From Sphingobium sp. OAS761 (lineage in GTDB: Bacteria > Pseudomonadota > Alphaproteobacteria > Sphingomonadales > Sphingomonadaceae), in assembly GCF_024168485.1 (NCBI RefSeq), contig NZ_JALJVY010000011.1, forward strand, positions 122,384 to 186,383: a DNA stretch of 64,000 nt, given 5' to 3'. Made by a program: the position numbers and the translations under genes. Under the pieces are notes generated by a model. That model was not told the DNA's origin, ran no database searches, and saw only the letters and a list, made by a program, of their open reading frames with translations. Positions 1-8,411 of the stretch are shown in pieces. The stretch's first letter is position 1. The number at the start of each line of letters is the position of its first letter.

Positions 1-1
1 C

Positions 2-37
2 GCCCGCTTCATCCTGACGCTTCCGGCCGCGATCTGA
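2..37 (+). CDS. C-terminal tail of a probable sensor histidine kinase (partial)
   Basis: One frame enters from the left edge and reads ARFILTLPAAI followed by TGA. The pattern GARF-x-LTLP is the usual C-terminal end (after the G2 box) of the histidine kinase ATPase domain. Only 11 residues are visible, so the family is an inference from this short motif. The gene would converge on gltA, and the hairpin at 59-89 lies between them. Confidence 0.35.
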   Translation, partial: ARFILTLPAAI

Positions 38-58
38 CCGTTTTTTATGCGGAGAACG

Positions 59-89
59 AAAAAAAAGGCGCCCGGTCCGGGCGCCTTTT
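59..89 (-). terminator. Rho-independent terminator of gltA
   Basis: A perfect inverted repeat (GGCGCCCGG, one base, CCGGGCGCC, at 67-85) is flanked by eight A on the left and four T on the right. Read on the minus strand it is a GC-rich hairpin followed by eight T, 19 bases after the gltA stop. The shorter T run on the plus strand means it may also stop the gene entering from the left, so it could be bidirectional. Confidence 0.8.
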
Positions 90-107
90 CCGTTCGTTCG
101 CTAGCGA

Positions 108-1394
108 TCAGCGCGCGCTGACCGGAACATAGTCGCGCTGCACCGGACCGGTGTAGAGTTGGCGCGGACGGCCGATCTTCTGCGCCGGGTCCGAAATCAT
201 CTCGTTCCACTGTGCGACCCAACCCACGGTGCGGGCAAGGGCGAAAAGCACGGTGAACATTTCGGTCGGGAAGCCGATGGCCGACAGGATCACGCCCGAA
301 TAGAAGTCGACATTGGGATACAGCTTCTTTTCGATGAAATAGGGATCGTTAAGGGCGATCTGCTCCAGTTCCTTCGCCACGTCGAAGATCGGATCGTCGA
401 CGCCCAGTTTCTCGAGGACATCCTTGGCGGTCTTCTGCATGACGGTCGCGCGCGGATCGTAATTTTTATAGACGCGATGGCCAAAGCCCATCAGGCGGAA
501 GGGATCGTCCTTGTTCTTCGCGCGGGCGATATATTCAGGAATGCGGTCGACCGTGCCGATCTCGTGCAGCATGTTGAGGGCGGCTTCGTTCGCTCCGCCA
601 TGGGCGGGGCCCCAAAGGCACGCGATGCCGGCCGCGATGCACGCGAACGGGTTGGCACCGGACGAACCGGCAAGGCGCACGGTCGAAGTCGAGGCGTTCT
701 GCTCATGGTCGGCGTGGAGGATGAAGATCTTGTCCATCGCATCCACCACCACCGGGTCCGGAATATATTCCTCCGCCGGTACCGAAAAGGTCATGCGCAG
801 GAAATTTGCGGTGTAGCTCAGGTCGTTGCGCGGATAGACAAAGGGCTGACCGGCCGAATATTTATAGGCCATGGCCGCGATCGTCGGCATCTTCGCGATC
901 AGGCGGTGGCTGGCGATCTTGCGCTGTTCCGGATCGTTGATGTCCGTCGAGTCATGGTAGAAGGCGGACAGGGCGCCGACGACGCCGCACATGATGGCCA
1001 TCGGATGCGCATCGCGGCGAAAACCGCGATAGAATGTCGTCAATTGTTCATGCACCATGGTGTGGCGCGTAATGGTGTGGGTAAACTCGTCCAGTTCCTG
1101 CTTAGACGGCAATTCGCCGTTCAGCAGCAGATAGCTGACTTCCATGAAGCTGGACTGTTCGGCAAGCTGGCCGATGGGATATCCGCGATGCAGCAGCACG
1201 CCTTCGTCGCCATCAATGTAGGTCAGGCCGGATTCGCAGCTGGCGGTGGAGGTGAAACCGGGATCATAGGTGAACATACCGGTATTCGCGTAGAGCTTGC
1301 GCACGTCGATGACCTGGGGACCGACCGAACCGTCCATGACGGCATAATCGTAGCTGTTTCCCCCCACGTTCAAACTGGCTGTGTTGTCCGACAT
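108..1394 (-). CDS. gltA: Citrate synthase (type I)
   Basis: Condenses acetyl-CoA with oxaloacetate to give citrate, the entry step of the TCA cycle; cytosolic. The 428-residue protein has the type I bacterial length. Visible family motifs are GPAHGGANE with its catalytic His at residue 265 and [14 protein letters not shown] downstream. The start is set at the ATG at 1394 because AAGGAG lies seven bases upstream on the minus strand; an upstream ATG would add eight residues (MMAYKENN) without a better site. gltX ends 20 bases upstream on the same strand, so gltX and gltA are probably cotranscribed. A strong terminator follows at 59-89. Confidence 0.96.
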   Translation of the reverse strand: MSDNTASLNVGGNSYDYAVMDGSVGPQVIDVRKLYANTGMFTYDPGFTSTASCESGLTYIDGDEGVLLHRGYPIGQLAEQSSFMEVSYLLLNGELPSKQELDEFTHTITRHTMVHEQLTTFYRGFRRDAHPMAIMCGVVGALSAFYHDSTDINDPEQRKIASHRLIAKMPTIAAMAYKYSAGQPFVYPRNDLSYTANFLRMTFSVPAEEYIPDPVVVDAMDKIFILHADHEQNASTSTVRLAGSSGANPFACIAAGIACLWGPAHGGANEAALNMLHEIGTVDRIPEYIARAKNKDDPFRLMGFGHRVYKNYDPRATVMQKTAKDVLEKLGVDDPIFDVAKELEQIALNDPYFIEKKLYPNVDFYSGVILSAIGFPTEMFTVLFALARTVGWVAQWNEMISDPAQKIGRPRQLYTGPVQRDYVPVSAR

Positions 1395-1414
1395 ATTGTT
1401 CTCCTTGTATGCCA

Positions 1415-2857
1415 TCAACCGACCGATGCGTGCCCGACATCGTTCAGTCGTCCCAAGCTCTCCTCTTTCCCCAGCAGGAAGAGGACATCGAAAATGCCCG
1501 GCGAGACCGTTCGGCCGGTCAGCGCGGCCCGCAAAGGCTGCGCCACTTTGCCCAGCCCCAGGCCGGCATCCTCTGCCACGCGGCGTATTACGTCCTCGAT
1601 CGCTTCGACCGTCCAGGACTGGACGGGTGAGAGAGCGTCGGCTGTCTTGGCCAGCAGCGCGCGCGCGGAGTCGTCTAGCAGAGCGGACGCCTTTTCGTCA
1701 AAATCCAGCGGGCAATTTTTGAACAGAAATTCGCCACCTTCCGCAATTTCGTTAAGGGTCTTGGCGCGTGGCTTCAACTGGGGCATCGCAGTTTCCAAAA
1801 GCGCCATGTCCTCGTCGGACAATTGCGTGCCCAATCGCTGGCCGATGCGCGGGCTGACCAGAGCGGCAAGGCGCGCATCGTCGGCTTCGCGCAGATAATG
1901 GCCGTTCAGATTTTCCAGCTTTTTGAAATCGAAGCGCGAAGGGGACCGCCCGACGCCGTCGATGTCGAAAAGTTCGACGGCACGGTCGCGGGAAATGGTC
2001 TCTTCGTCGCCATGACCCCAACCAAGCCGCAGTAGATAGTTGAGCACCGCTTCGGGCAACATGCCCATTTCGTCGCGATAGGCGTCGACGCCCAGCGCAC
2101 CGTGGCGCTTCGACAATTTCGCTCCGTCCGCTCCGTGGATCAGCGGAATATGGGCGTAGACCGGCTCGTCCCAACCCATCGCCTTGATGATGCCCAACTG
2201 GCGAAAGGCATTGTTCAGATGGTCGTCGCCCCGGATGACATGGGTCACGCCCATGTCATGGTCGTCGACCACGACCGCCAGCATATAGGTCGGTGTGCCG
2301 TCCGACCGGAGCAGGATCATGTCGTCCAGTTCGGCATTCTGCACGACGACGCGGCCCTGCACCGCATCGTCGATTACGGTTTCCCCTTCGCGCGGTGCCT
2401 TTAGACGGATGACGAAGGGTGCGCCCGCCGGAGCCTCGTCCGGTGCCCGGTCGCGCCAGCGGCCGTCATAGCGCATCGGCTGCCTGGCCGCGCGCTGGGC
2501 CTCGCGCAGGGCGGCCAACTCCTCAGGGGTGGCGAAGCATTTATATGCGTCGCCCTGGGCCAGAAGCTGGTGAGCCACCTCCGCATGGCGGGCCGTTCGG
2601 GCGAACTGGAACACGGGTTCTTCGTCGCCCAGCAGGCCCAGCCAGTCCAGCCCGTCGAAAATTGCAGCGACCGCGGCGTCGGTCGATCTTGCGCGGTCGG
2701 TGTCTTCTACGCGCAGCAGGAACTTGCCGCCATGGTGACGCGCGAACAACCAGTTGAACAGCGCCGTGCGGGCGCCCCCGATATGCAGAAAGCCGGTAGG
2801 GGACGGGGCGAAACGGGTCACCACCTGCTTGTTCATTCCCGTTGCGCTTGCCGTCAT
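1415..2857 (-). CDS. gltX: Glutamyl-tRNA synthetase
   Basis: Charges tRNA(Glu) with glutamate; cytosolic class I aminoacyl-tRNA synthetase. The N-terminus has [16 protein letters not shown], the HIGH-type signature, and the middle has GAKLSKRHG, the KMSKS-type loop. The frame is open far upstream to 3421, but that part lies under the divergent comEC gene and is not homologous. I chose the ATG at 2857 ([11 protein letters not shown]), preceded by AGGGA, giving about 480 residues; the ATG at 2836 is the alternative. It runs divergently from comEC with a 28-base gap and leads into gltA. Confidence 0.95.
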   Translation of the reverse strand: MTASATGMNKQVVTRFAPSPTGFLHIGGARTALFNWLFARHHGGKFLLRVEDTDRARSTDAAVAAIFDGLDWLGLLGDEEPVFQFARTARHAEVAHQLLAQGDAYKCFATPEELAALREAQRAARQPMRYDGRWRDRAPDEAPAGAPFVIRLKAPREGETVIDDAVQGRVVVQNAELDDMILLRSDGTPTYMLAVVVDDHDMGVTHVIRGDDHLNNAFRQLGIIKAMGWDEPVYAHIPLIHGADGAKLSKRHGALGVDAYRDEMGMLPEAVLNYLLRLGWGHGDEETISRDRAVELFDIDGVGRSPSRFDFKKLENLNGHYLREADDARLAALVSPRIGQRLGTQLSDEDMALLETAMPQLKPRAKTLNEIAEGGEFLFKNCPLDFDEKASALLDDSARALLAKTADALSPVQSWTVEAIEDVIRRVAEDAGLGLGKVAQPLRAALTGRTVSPGIFDVLFLLGKEESLGRLNDVGHASVG

Positions 2858-2885
2858 ATTCCCTGACATTCGTCCTGATAACCCG

Positions 2886-5042
2886 ATGAATGCGACGCCC
2901 CCTAGCATGGCTTTTGAGCCACGACAAACGTCCCTTGTGACCAGGGCCGGCAGGACCGTGCTGGCCTCGTTCGCCGCCTTGGAACAGTGGCTGGAGGCGG
3001 AGCGCGAACAGCTTGCCCTATGGGTTCCCGTGCCGATGGGAGCAGGCGTGGCCGCGTGGTTCTTCCTGCCTGCGCCGATGGCCTGGCTCGCCTTTTGCAG
3101 CACGATGCTGGCGCTCGCCTGCGCGGGCATGTTGCTGCCGTCCGGCGCGCGGTCGCGCCGGGCGCTGATTGCCGGCGGCCTGCTGGCCTGTCTTGGCTGC
3201 GGCCTTGTATGGGGGAAGGCGAGCCTGCTGGGGCAGGCGCCCCTTCGGAATGCACAGTTCTTGACCGTGACAGGGGAAGTGGCCGGCGTGCGGGCCATGC
3301 TGGCGCAGGCGATGGTACGGGCGATGGTTCGCCCCGCCGATGCGCCCGGCTTGCCGCGCTTGATCCGCGTGAATATCGACGACGCCGCGATCCCGGCCGG
3401 ACTGGGGAAGGGGAGCATCATCCGGTTCCGCGTCCGGTTGATGCCGCCCGCGCCACCGGCTGTGCCCGGCGCCTATGACTTCGCCGCGCGCGCCTATTTC
3501 GACGGTATCGGCGCGACCGGGCGGGCCCTGCCGCCGATCATGGTGCTGCGGCCCTCTACGGCATCTCCGTCGCTGCGCGCGGCCTTGTTCGGCCATGTGC
3601 TCGGCCGGCTGGACGGTCCTGCCGGCGGTATTGCCGCTGCGCTGGCGACGGGTGACCAGGGCGGGATTCCCGATGAGGATGCCGACGCGATGCGCCGCAG
3701 CGGGCTGGCGCATCTGCTCTCGATCAGCGGATTGCACGTCACCGCCCTGATCGGCGCCGTGATGGTTCTGGTCTTGCGCCTGTCGGCGCTCAGCCGTCGC
3801 GCAGCGCTCGACTGGCCGCTGCTGCTGTTGGCGGCCGGTGGCGGTGCGCTTGCCGGGGTCGGCTACACCTTGCTGACGGGCGCTGAAGTGCCGACCATCC
3901 GATCCTGCATCGCGGCCTTGCTCGTGCTGGGCGGGCTGGCGCTCGGGCGCGACGCGATCACCCTGCGGTTGGTGGCCGTGGGCGCGATCCTCGTCCTGCT
4001 GTGCTGGCCTGAAACTTTGGTCGGGCCGAGCTTTCAGATGAGTTTCGCCGCAGTCACCGCCATCGTGGCGCTGGCGGAGCATCCCCGGTTCCGCACCTTC
4101 GCGGCCGCGCGCGACGAGCATCCATTGCGCAAGGCGGGGCGGGTGCTGGCGGTGATGCTGGCGACTGGCGTCGTGGTCGAACTGGTGCTGATGCCCATCG
4201 CACTGTTTCATTTTCACAAGGCGGGAATGCTCGGCGCCTTCGCCAATCTGATCGCCATCCCGCTGACGACCTTTGTCATCATGCCCGCGGAGGTTCTGGC
4301 ATTGCTGCTCGACCTGGTCGGACTCGGCGCCCCCGCCTGGTGGGTGGCAGGCACGGCGCTAGACCTGCTGCTCCGTCTGGCGCACGGCGTCGCCGCCAGC
4401 CCGCTCGCGTCGCTGCTGCTGCCTGCCATGCCGTCGCCATTGTTCGCGACGATCATGGCCGGCATATTATGGTGCCTGCTCTGGCGTACGCGCTGGCGCT
4501 GGTTGGGCATGGTGCCGGTGATCGGGGCAACCGTAATCCTTCTATCATTGTCGCCCCCCGACCTGCTGGTGACGGGCGATGGTCGGCATGTAGCGATACG
4601 AACGGACCGGGGCATGGCGATCCTGCGCGAACGGGCGGGTGATTATGTCCGTGACACGCTGAGTGAAAATGCGGGCTTCGACGGCGCGATGGACTCGCTC
4701 GCCACTCTGCCGCAGGCCCGCTGCTCGACCGACCTTTGCGCCGTGCGGATGAACCGGGGTGGACGGTCCTGGCATCTGCTCGCGACTCGCAGCGCCATGA
4801 TGGTCGATTATTCGCTGCTGGCGCCCGCCTGTGCGCGGGCCGACATCGTCATCGCCGATCGCGCCCTGCCGCGCTGGTGCCGCCCACGCTGGTTACGGAT
4901 CGACCGTCGTCTGCTCGCGCGAACCGGCGGCATCGCCATCGACCTGGATAACGGCGCTATACGAACGGTGCGCACCGCAGGTGACGCGCATCCATGGACC
5001 GATCGCTCCCCGCGGCGCCCATCCGCGCAACGGCTGCGTTAG
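2886..5042 (+). CDS. comEC: ComEC/Rec2-family inner-membrane DNA-uptake protein
   Basis: Family members form the inner-membrane channel that carries single-stranded DNA into the cytosol. The 718-residue protein starts with a hydrophobic DUF4131-type segment with several membrane spans. The competence domain follows, with the typical stretch ATGDQGGIP...[15 protein letters not shown] (about residues 245-290) and many further hydrophobic helices. The soluble C-terminus shows no HxHxDH metallo-beta-lactamase motif, so the nuclease-like domain present in many ComEC proteins appears absent or degenerate. The start at 2886 is taken because the frame upstream overlaps gltX. The 3' end overlaps convergent lexA by four bases. 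Confidence 0.9.
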   Translation: MNATPPSMAFEPRQTSLVTRAGRTVLASFAALEQWLEAEREQLALWVPVPMGAGVAAWFFLPAPMAWLAFCSTMLALACAGMLLPSGARSRRALIAGGLLACLGCGLVWGKASLLGQAPLRNAQFLTVTGEVAGVRAMLAQAMVRAMVRPADAPGLPRLIRVNIDDAAIPAGLGKGSIIRFRVRLMPPAPPAVPGAYDFAARAYFDGIGATGRALPPIMVLRPSTASPSLRAALFGHVLGRLDGPAGGIAAALATGDQGGIPDEDADAMRRSGLAHLLSISGLHVTALIGAVMVLVLRLSALSRRAALDWPLLLLAAGGGALAGVGYTLLTGAEVPTIRSCIAALLVLGGLALGRDAITLRLVAVGAILVLLCWPETLVGPSFQMSFAAVTAIVALAEHPRFRTFAAARDEHPLRKAGRVLAVMLATGVVVELVLMPIALFHFHKAGMLGAFANLIAIPLTTFVIMPAEVLALLLDLVGLGAPAWWVAGTALDLLLRLAHGVAASPLASLLLPAMPSPLFATIMAGILWCLLWRTRWRWLGMVPVIGATVILLSLSPPDLLVTGDGRHVAIRTDRGMAILRERAGDYVRDTLSENAGFDGAMDSLATLPQARCSTDLCAVRMNRGGRSWHLLATRSAMMVDYSLLAPACARADIVIADRALPRWCRPRWLRIDRRLLARTGGIAIDLDNGAIRTVRTAGDAHPWTDRSPRRPSAQRLR

Positions 5043-5713
5043 TTGTAGCGGCGCAGCAATCCCGCCAGCTTGCCCTGGATACGGACCTGCCGGGGATCAT
5101 ATATCTGCGCTTCATAGGCGCTATTGGCCGGATCGAGCCGCACCTTGGGGCCTTCGCGCCGGAAATATTTGAGCGTCGCTTCATTGTCGTCGATCAGTGC
5201 GACAACGATCTGGCCCTCGCGTGCGACATCGGTACGCTGGATGAGTGCGAAGTCGCCGTCCAATATACCCGCCTCGACCATCGAGTCGCCGGACACTTCG
5301 AGGGCATAGTGGTCGCCCGAGCCAAGCAGCGCCGCAGGAACGGACAGCATGGCATGGCCCTCCATCGCCTCGATCGGCACACCGGCCGCGATCCGGCCAT
5401 GCAGGGGAATTTCGACTACATCGTTCGCCGCGATCGGCAAGATCGCGGGGGCGGCCTTCCGCGGCGGCGGTGCCGCAGTCACGGCAGCCCGGCTGAGCGC
5501 GTCGGGCAGCTTCACCACTTCCAGCGCGCGCGCCCGATTGGGCAGGCGCCGGATGAAACCACGTTCTTCCAAGGCGTTGATCAGCCGATGAATGCCGGAT
5601 TTGGAACGCAGGTCGAGCGCTTCCTTCATCTCCTCGAACGAAGGCGAAACGCCGCCTTCCTCCAGCCGGTTATGAATGAAGCTGAGCAATTCCTGCTGCT
5701 TTGACGTCAACAT
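5039..5713 (-). CDS. lexA: LexA, SOS-response repressor
   Basis: Represses DNA-damage genes and self-cleaves when RecA is activated. The 224 residues comprise an N-terminal winged helix (about 1-65, [13 protein letters not shown]), a linker rich in Ala and Pro (about 72-92), and the S24 peptidase domain. The cleavage site A110-G111 in GRIAAGVP is intact, as is the catalytic pair Ser144 (SGDSM) and Lys182 (TLKYF). An alphaproteobacterial SOS box lies 19 bases upstream of the start, indicating autoregulation. The 3' end overlaps comEC tail to tail by four bases. Confidence 0.97.
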   Translation of the reverse strand: MLTSKQQELLSFIHNRLEEGGVSPSFEEMKEALDLRSKSGIHRLINALEERGFIRRLPNRARALEVVKLPDALSRAAVTAAPPPRKAAPAILPIAANDVVEIPLHGRIAAGVPIEAMEGHAMLSVPAALLGSGDHYALEVSGDSMVEAGILDGDFALIQRTDVAREGQIVVALIDDNEATLKYFRREGPKVRLDPANSAYEAQIYDPRQVRIQGKLAGLLRRYN

Positions 5714-5731
5714 CTCCGCCTGTCCTCCATA

Positions 5732-5746
5732 GAACGTATGAAGAAC
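5732..5746 (-). promoter_or_regulatory. SOS box (LexA operator) of lexA
   Basis: GAAC-N7-GAAC on the plus strand, which is GTTC-N7-GTTC on the minus strand, the known direct-repeat LexA operator of Alphaproteobacteria. It sits 19-33 bases upstream of the lexA ATG, where it would block the lexA promoter. Confidence 0.85.
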
Positions 5747-5774
5747 GCATAGGAAACGGATGGGGATAAGTCAA

Positions 5775-5945
5775 GCTGGGGGTGATTATCCCTTTGGCAT
5801 CATCCAGCATGGCGAAGGTGACGTGGTCGCCGAGTATATGCTTCACCAAGGCGAGGTAGAGGCGCAGGCCCTAGCATGCTGATGGCCTTCGCTGTGGTAC
5901 GCCCCGCCGGCGGGAAGAAACCCTTGCCGCGCGTCATGCCGCCTT
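5775..5945 (-). pseudogene. Remnant of an AAA/SMC-like ATPase gene
   Basis: The minus strand encodes YHSEGHQ, then, after a frame change, GLRLYLALVKHILGDHV and TFAMLDD. In intact AAA/SMC-like ATPases of unknown function I recall these joined as YHSEGHQ-D-x-MG-x-C-LYLAL...LDD, i.e. the signature and Walker B region. Here the pieces are out of frame and no start or flanking domain remains. The stretch 5714-6056 otherwise holds only the SOS box. The remnant suggests a lost gene at the boundary between the core genes and the accessory region. The family assignment rests on motif memory alone. Confidence 0.4.
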
Positions 5946-6056
5946 GCACGCTGCCGAATTAATCGATGGAATCATTGAAGTGAGCAGCGCTCACCTCATT
6001 CAGCGCTCTATGGGCCGCGCCCGAGGCAGCTATTCTGACGCTCTGGTTCCTAAGCG

Positions 6057-7376
6057 TTACCGACCGGCGGGTCGCGCTACATTCATGATGGCGAGCGCCA
6101 TCGCGGTTGCGCCTGTGCGGATGGTGGGCTCCGGCTCGGGGGCGAAATCCGGAGAATGATTGATCGGCAGATGACCCGACTTGATCGCGCTGGCAAAAAA
6201 GGCTGGTTCCAGGCCGCCGATCAGGAAATAGACCGAGGGCACTCCGAGATTCACGAATTCAGAGAAATCCTCAGAACCGGACATGATGATCGGAAACGGC
6301 TGGGCACTCTTGCCGAACGCCTGTTTGAAAACTGCTTCGGTGCGCTCGCTCAGGGCCGGATCGTTTATGACCATCTTGCCGCCTGGCGTAATGGTCACGG
6401 TCGCTGCTGGCGCGCCGGCCATGTCGGACACGGCCTGGGCGGTGCGGCGGATGCCAGCCAGCAACTTGGTGCGCACGGCATCGTCCTGGCTCCGAATGGT
6501 GCCGCGGACCACGGCTTCGTCAGGAATTACATTGCCTGCGTCTCCGGCAACGATCGCACCGACGGTCACCACGCCAAAGGCCTCAGGCGCCTTTTCCCGG
6601 CTAATGACACTCTGCACATCGACCGTGAAGCGCGCGGCCATGAGGACGGGATCGATGGTCGCGGCAGGAGCGGAACCATGCCCGCCTCGGCCGTGAAAAA
6701 CGATCTCCAGCGCGTCGGAGGTCGAACTCATCGGCCCCGAGCGATAGAGCACCGTTCCCGCCGGAGCCGGGCTCACATGGAGCGCGAAAGCATAATCCGG
6801 CTTGCCGAAGCGGCGAATGAAATCGTCCTTGAGCATCGCCTGCGCACCACTCGTGGTTTCCTCGGCCGGCTGACCGATGAAGACCAGCGTTCCGGACCAC
6901 TCGTCCTTCAACGCGGCGAGCGCGCGGGCCGCGCCCACCCAGGCCGCCATGTGGACGTCATGACCGCAACTGTGGGCCACGGGTGTTTCGCGGCCCTGCC
7001 AAAGAGCGACGGTGCTGCTGGCATAGGGAAGTCCGGTGCGTTCCGCCATGGGCAGGGCATCGAGCTCAGTACGGACTAGCACGGTTGGACCTGCGCCATT
7101 CTTCAGCACAGCCACCACGCCGGTTCCGCCGACGCCCTGCGTGACGGTAAACCCCGCGGCCTTAATCTCGTTTGCCAGTCTCGCGGCGGTGACCTTCTCC
7201 TCAAAGGCGAGTTCGGGATGCCGGTGAATGTCCCTGTAGAGAGCATCCAGACGCGCCAGTTCACCAGAGAGAATCTGCTCCACCTTGGCCTTGGCAGCGC
7301 CGGGTTCGAACGGTGCGGCCTGCGCGCTTGCGGCCACGCCCGCCATGAAAAGCCCGAAGGCGACCCTGACCATCAT
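6057..7376 (-). CDS. Periplasmic M20-family amidohydrolase
   Basis: Zinc-dependent amidohydrolase of the M20D type (hippurate/N-acyl-amino-acid hydrolases), which cleaves an amide bond to free an acyl group and an amine. Metal-binding motifs visible are HSCGHDVHMAAW, GQPAEE and the C-terminal GSEDFSEF. An N-terminal signal peptide (VAFGLFMAGVAASAQAA) indicates export to the periplasm. The ATG at 7376 is chosen because GGGGAGG precedes it; the frame extends 15 codons further with no such site. About 439 residues. It is divergent from the TetR gene at 7476, which is the obvious candidate regulator. The substrate is unknown. Confidence 0.85.
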   Translation of the reverse strand: MMVRVAFGLFMAGVAASAQAAPFEPGAAKAKVEQILSGELARLDALYRDIHRHPELAFEEKVTAARLANEIKAAGFTVTQGVGGTGVVAVLKNGAGPTVLVRTELDALPMAERTGLPYASSTVALWQGRETPVAHSCGHDVHMAAWVGAARALAALKDEWSGTLVFIGQPAEETTSGAQAMLKDDFIRRFGKPDYAFALHVSPAPAGTVLYRSGPMSSTSDALEIVFHGRGGHGSAPAATIDPVLMAARFTVDVQSVISREKAPEAFGVVTVGAIVAGDAGNVIPDEAVVRGTIRSQDDAVRTKLLAGIRRTAQAVSDMAGAPAATVTITPGGKMVINDPALSERTEAVFKQAFGKSAQPFPIIMSGSEDFSEFVNLGVPSVYFLIGGLEPAFFASAIKSGHLPINHSPDFAPEPEPTIRTGATAMALAIMNVARPAGR

Positions 7377-7398
7377 CCATCCTCCCCACCAACTAATG

Positions 7399-7413
7399 GT
7401 AACGCATCGTTGC
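7399..7413. promoter_or_regulatory. Candidate operator between the amidohydrolase and TetR genes
   Basis: AACG-CAT-CGTT is a short exact palindrome in the 99-base divergent gap, extended by an outer G/C pair. The position would suit a TetR-family operator acting on both genes, but the arms are only four bases, so this is weak. Confidence 0.25.
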
Positions 7414-7475
7414 ATTATCATTCAACTCGGTGTGATGCTAGGAGATATCCTTGACGTCGACGCAAGGAGGCTAAG

Positions 7476-8102
7476 ATGGCGCGAGAGAATACGGCCCGCA
7501 CGGGCCGTCCCACGACGCAAGAGGCTGTCGCGATCGAGGAGCGACTACTCCGGAGAGTCTGGCAACTATATGTGGACGGCGGATTCGCTAACGTTAGCTA
7601 TGACGCAATTGCTGCCATGGAGAGAATGAGCAAACGTACCATCTACACACGATATCCCAGCAAGGAGGCGCTGTTCCGAGGGGCATTAGAGCGACGGCTG
7701 GAGCGGTGGATCTCCGAAAACCGCCTGTCGAGCGATTCACGATTCCAAGACCCCGTCCAGGCATTCGCCGAACTGAGCTTGGGCGTATTGCTCACGCCCG
7801 ACGGCATTGCGATGAGCCGTATCTTGCGTGGAGAGGATGGCCGGTTTGCGGATCTTGCCGAGCGGGTGCGCAGCGGCTTGCGCTGGGCCATTGCACGTCT
7901 GGCCCAATTGCTGACGGCCCAAGGGATGACGGACCATAATGATGCACAAGACACTGCTAACAGCATTGTTGATATGCTGATTGGGTGTGCCATGTGCACA
8001 GGGGCCATATCGAATGAGAAGGAGCGTTCGGATTATCTCGACGCTCAACTGCCACGCATTTTTAAGGCTATCGAACGATTGGCTCGCACATCGCGGGGTT
8101 GA
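7476..8102 (+). CDS. TetR/AcrR-family transcriptional regulator
   Basis: A 208-residue protein with the TetR-type N-terminal helix-turn-helix (NVSYDAIAAMERMSKRTIYTRYPSK in two parts, about residues 38-65) followed by an all-helical ligand domain of unknown specificity. AAGGAGG sits ahead of the ATG at the right distance. It is divergent from the M20 amidohydrolase and upstream of the glycosidase run, so it may control either. Its sequence is clearly different from the two paired TetR proteins at 26257 and 35589. The local DNA (about 7.4-8.4 kb) looks less GC-rich than the core genes, which fits an acquired segment. Confidence 0.88.
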   Translation: MARENTARTGRPTTQEAVAIEERLLRRVWQLYVDGGFANVSYDAIAAMERMSKRTIYTRYPSKEALFRGALERRLERWISENRLSSDSRFQDPVQAFAELSLGVLLTPDGIAMSRILRGEDGRFADLAERVRSGLRWAIARLAQLLTAQGMTDHNDAQDTANSIVDMLIGCAMCTGAISNEKERSDYLDAQLPRIFKAIERLARTSRG

Positions 8103-8290
8103 TCAGGTCCTGCCAAATACGCGTCCGTGCCGGCAGCAGCTGGTGAAATCCGCAGCGGCTGGCGGTGCGTCAGTGCATTTACAGGGTGCTGATCTGCGTA
8201 AACGCGGTGTGGAGCGCAATGCAGGCGAACCCAACGATAAAGCCGTGATCTCGACATATATTTCACGCCATATGCTTTCCTGCCCGTGGC

Positions 8291-8328
8291 TTGACACTGA
8301 CCAACAAACCTCAGTATCTGTACGATAC
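8291..8328 (+). promoter_or_regulatory. Candidate promoter with inverted repeat ahead of the GH3 gene
   Basis: The gap 8103-8411 has no gene. It holds a perfect -35 hexamer TTGACA (8291-8296) followed, 17-18 bases on, by GTATCT/TATCTG as a weak -10. The -10 area is part of the inverted repeat GTATC-N5-GATAC (8314-8328), a plausible operator. The words ACGATAC and CGTTCG just after it recur at about 12528-12546, ahead of the GH43 gene. Confidence 0.4.
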
Positions 8329-8411
8329 CGTTCGATTTAGATGATGGAAGCTGGGGAGCTGCTGACGGCTGTACAAGCAGTGCCGCCGGGAGCCTGAAGT
8401 TTCCCGGGGCG

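Noticed and set aside
159..1898. Long open frame on the plus strand across gltA/gltX
   Set aside because: It is antisense to two well-supported genes, has no family match and reflects GC-rich codon bias.
2858..3421. Upstream extension of gltX on the minus strand
   Set aside because: It is antisense to comEC and has no synthetase homology; the HIGH motif lies within the first 40 residues of the chosen start.
3018..4217. 399-codon minus-strand frame across comEC
   Set aside because: Low-complexity Gln/Arg/His-rich sequence typical of antisense shadows; comEC motifs are on the plus strand.
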